Source of the DNA: Micractinium sp. NFX-FRZ
Taxonomy: Eukaryota; Chlorophyta; Trebouxiophyceae; Chlorellales; Chlorellaceae
DNA: 64,000 nt
Direction: 5' to 3'
NCBI GenBank assembly: GCA_029339195.1
Contig: JAPTJF010000007.1
Span: forward strand, 248,001 to 312,000
This document shows positions 54,841 to 64,000 of this stretch, piece after piece. The notes below the pieces were generated by a model. The model made no database searches. It saw only the letters and a list, made by a program, of their open reading frames with translations, and was not told the origin of the DNA. How positions within the stretch are numbered: the first letter of the stretch is position 1; the number at the start of each line of letters is the position of its first letter. Made by a program: the position numbers and the translations under genes.

Positions 54841-56593
54841 ATGGAGGTGGATGGGGGTGCTCAGCTGTTCACCACGCTGGCGCTGATGTTTGGCGGCGCG
54901 CTGCTGGCGGGTGCAGCGCCCTTCTTCTTCCGTGTGCGCGAGTCGTCCCTGCAGGCGCTGGCGGCGCTGGGTGCTGGCCTGCTGATCGGCTCTGCCCTGG
55001 CTGTCATCATTCCAGAAGGCTTCCACGCCTTTGCCCAGGTGGGCGCAGGAAGGGCACGTGGTGTGTGTTGGGAGCGCGCCGCGCACTGCTTGCAGCCGTC
55101 ACGGCGAGGGTGGGCTAGGGCAGGCGGCAGGCGCTGTGCCGGGGGCAGTCCAAGGCATGGCCGTCACGCATTTGAAGGGAAGCATTCTTCTGGCGGCTCG
55201 GCCTGGCCGGGCTTGACCCAGCAGCGGCAACAGCCATGAGCAGGAGTAGTGTGGTGGCCTTGTGCCGCCTGTGCCACTGGCTGCCGCCGCCAGCCTGCAG
55301 GGCACGCGCGCTGCAGCTCTACTGTTCAAACTGGCCAAGCACTGCCCGCAGCGGTGAACCCCGCCTGGCAGCCATGGCAGCACGCCTACTGAAGCTGCGT
55401 CCAACTAATCACCACTGAATCAACCCTGTGCACCCTATCCTGCAGGTGTCGGGCCATGCACACCATGAGGAGGCGCATGATCACGATCATGATCACGACC
55501 ACGCCCACGCCCACGACCATGAGGAGGGCGGGCTGCCCGAGGGAGTGGCGGGGCTGGTGCTGGTGGCCGGCTTCCTGGCCATGCTGCTGCTAGACCATGC
55601 GCAGCACGCGGCGGGCGGCAGCTGCGGGCACTCACACGGGCACGGGCACTCACACGGGCACAGCCATGGGCACTCTCATGGCATGGCGGGCAGCGCCAGC
55701 CAGGAGCGGCTGCTGCGGGAGAAGGAGAAAGAGAAGGAGAAGGAGAAGGGCAAGGCGGGCGGCGGCAAGCAGGCCTCAGGTGCGGCTGACGCCGGCGGCG
55801 GCGGCGGCGGCGCCAGCGCTGCCGCACTGGGCGCCAAGGAGGGGGCGGACCGCGAGGGCGAGGCGGCGGCGCAGCAGGCAGACTGCACCGGCAAAGCCAA
55901 AGGTGCTTCCACTTTGTGTGCAGCCGACCTGCTCAACCAGCGTGGCGGCTGCTGCCCGTTTGCAGCCCCTTGACTTGCAGCTGCCTGTGCCCTGCCTTGC
56001 TCCCTTCTTGGGCTGCATGCGCTGCCTCTCTCCCCTCTTCCAATCACTGCCTCTCATGCTTCTTCTCTTGCCTGCCCCCTCCCCGGCGGCCTCCGCTCCC
56101 CCTGCCTGCAGCCCCCGCGTCTGGCACCGACCCCAGCAGCGCCATCACGGGTCTCCTCATCCACTGCTGCGCCGACGGCCTGGCCATGGGAGCCGCCTTC
56201 CTCAGCGGCAACGCCCGCCTCACCATGATCATCGCAGCCGCCATGGTGCTGCACAAAGCGCCCATGGCGTTCGGGCTGTCCACGTACCTGATGGCTTGCG
56301 GCTGGAACTTTGCGCGCTCGCAGCGCACGCTGCTGGCCTTTGCGGCGGCCGCGCCGGCCGCCACGCTGGCCACGTACGGCCTGCTGGGCTCGCTGGCCTT
56401 CCTTTCTTCCCCGGGCGCCGTCTCCCTGTGCGTCATCTTCAGCGGGGGAACCTTCCTGCACGCCGCCACCATGCACATCCTGCCAGAGGTGCTCAGCAGC
56501 GGCAGCAACGGGCGCATGGGCAGCATGCAGCTGGCGGCGGTGGCGGTGGGGTCGCTCCTGCCGGTGGCCCTCTCCTGGGGGCACCACCACTGA
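54841..56593 (+). CDS. ZIP-family metal transporter (ZIP9/SLC39A9-like)
   Basis: Imports Zn2+ or related metals into the cytosol from outside or from Golgi/vesicles. Exons 54841..55038, 55446..55902, 56112..56593; 378 residues. TM1-2: FTTLALMFGGALLAGAAPFF and LGAGLLIGSALAVIIPEGFH, the latter a conserved metal-site helix. A His-rich loop (HDHDHDHDHAHAHDHEEGG and several HGHSH repeats) is followed by a Lys/Glu and Gly/Ala linker. The key ZIP helices follow: ITGLLIHCCADGLAMGAAFL and MVLHKAPMAFGLSTYL (HN/H.AP metal site), then two more membrane spans ending in GHHH. Length and layout match ZIP9-type transporters with an enlarged loop. TGTAA follows at 56846. Confidence 0.93.
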
Positions 56594-56845
56594 GCGCGGC
56601 AGGAAGGGGGCGGCTCTGGTTGTGCAGAAGGGTGGTGTCTGGGCCGTGAAGCACACGTGCTGAGTGTACACAGTACCCCCCTCACATCACGCATGTGCCG
56701 CCTCTAAGTTTCCCCTTCCCGGGTCAAGAACCTGCTGTTGTTACCTGCTGCTCCGTTTCCTGCACACTGCCGCTCCCCGCTGTCCTCTTGATCAGCATCC
56801 CCCAGTCAACCATGCATACACCTGTGTGCTCACACATTGAAGCTG

Positions 56846-56850
56846 TGTAA
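56846..56850 (+). terminator. TGTAA poly(A) signal of the ZIP gene
   Basis: Plus-strand TGTAA about 255 bases after the TGA at 56593. Confidence 0.6.
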
Positions 56851-57069
56851 GCTTGCAAGCAACACATAGTTGGCAGCCAGCGAAAGGCAGGGGGTAACTT
56901 ACCCGAGGTGCGGGGATTGTGGCAATGGGCATCGGAGTCGTGCTTGGTAGCGCCCTGCAGCACCGCGTGCGTGCAGCGTCGGCACCACTTCCAGCTACCT
57001 CCTCCCAAACGGACCAGCCTGGCCTAGCTCCTGTGCCGGCTCCTGTAATTTGTTACCTGGTCGCTGCTT

Positions 57070-57074
57070 TTACA
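57070..57074 (-). terminator. TGTAA poly(A) signal of the DHX8 gene
   Basis: Minus-strand TGTAA about 150 bases after the TAG at 57221. Confidence 0.6.
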
Positions 57075-57220
57075 ACCAGATATACTGGAAAGGTTTCAAC
57101 GCAGTGCATGCGAGAGGAAAGCATGCGAAAGAGTACATGAGGTGCACGGGCGGGGGCGGGGGCGGCGACGACGGAGGCAGCAGCGGCGCTATTGCTGCCG
57201 CACGTCTGCTCGCCGTCACG

Positions 57221-63893
<6,673 letters not shown>

Positions 63894-64000
63894 CTGCGGT
63901 ACAGGTGGCAGTACAGGGTGAGGGAGGCGGTACACAAGTTGACCACAGGCCAGCTGTCGCAGGTGCCTTGCAGGAGGAAGCAGGACTCAGAGGGAAGTGT

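Larger units (their letters stand above)
56594..57220. other. Spacer between convergent ZIP and DHX8 genes
   Basis: 627 bases, holding a plus-strand TGTAA at 56846-56850 and a minus-strand TGTAA at 57070-57074, one for each gene. Confidence 0.6.

Overview
The window is nuclear DNA of a GC-rich, intron-dense green alga. A Chlorella/Micractinium-type trebouxiophyte fits best, though this is inferred without a database search. Support: genes with many short exons and GT-AG or occasional GC-AG introns; TGTAA poly(A) signals after several stops (typical of green algae); chloroplast-transit-like N-termini rich in Ala/Ser/Arg; a histidine-biosynthesis enzyme with such a leader; Ala/Gly/Gln homopolymer inserts; no bacterial operons. 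I rebuilt exon chains by hand from splice sites, reading phase and family conservation; they are predictions, not transcript evidence.

Layout. 1-1465 (-): RING E3 ligase, 3' end cut off by the window edge. 2148-5310 (-): TMEM33/Pom33 membrane protein. 5814-6461 (-): small unknown gene. 6703-14740 (-): secreted GH2 beta-mannosidase with 17 exons. 15272-21440: duplicated and decayed ground holding a truncated EEP nuclease copy, three beta-mannosidase fragments and two small unknown genes. 20574-23459 (-): intact CCR4/Angel-like EEP nuclease. 24338-25592 (-): four-pass membrane protein. 26238-28208 (-): RRP15, divergent from 28503-31256 (+) imidazoleglycerol-phosphate dehydratase. 32257-36695 (+): farnesylatable type I DnaJ. 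37670-39930 (+): F-box/LRR protein, convergent with 40367-44305 (-), a GT90 glycosyltransferase. 45519-46644 (-): unknown. 47386-49427 (+): F-box/LRR/transmembrane gene with one exon lying inverted. 49769-51570 (+) and 52020-53929 (-): tail-to-tail membrane-protein paralogues. 54841-56593 (+): ZIP metal transporter. 57221-63893 (-): PRP22/DHX8 spliceosomal DEAH helicase, 5' end beyond the window.

The genes are mostly single housekeeping loci (ribosome biogenesis, splicing, His synthesis, chaperone, glycan turnover, metal transport) and do not form a pathway cluster. Three architectural features stand out. First, partial copies of exon edges together with their splice sites recur inside introns, in at least seven genes. 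Second, an EEP + beta-mannosidase tandem duplication has degenerated reciprocally, so each unit kept a different intact gene. Third, an intragenic inversion has turned one LRR exon backwards while keeping its phase compatible on both sides. GC-AG introns are also comparatively frequent, and several are pinned by phase or by a paralogue.
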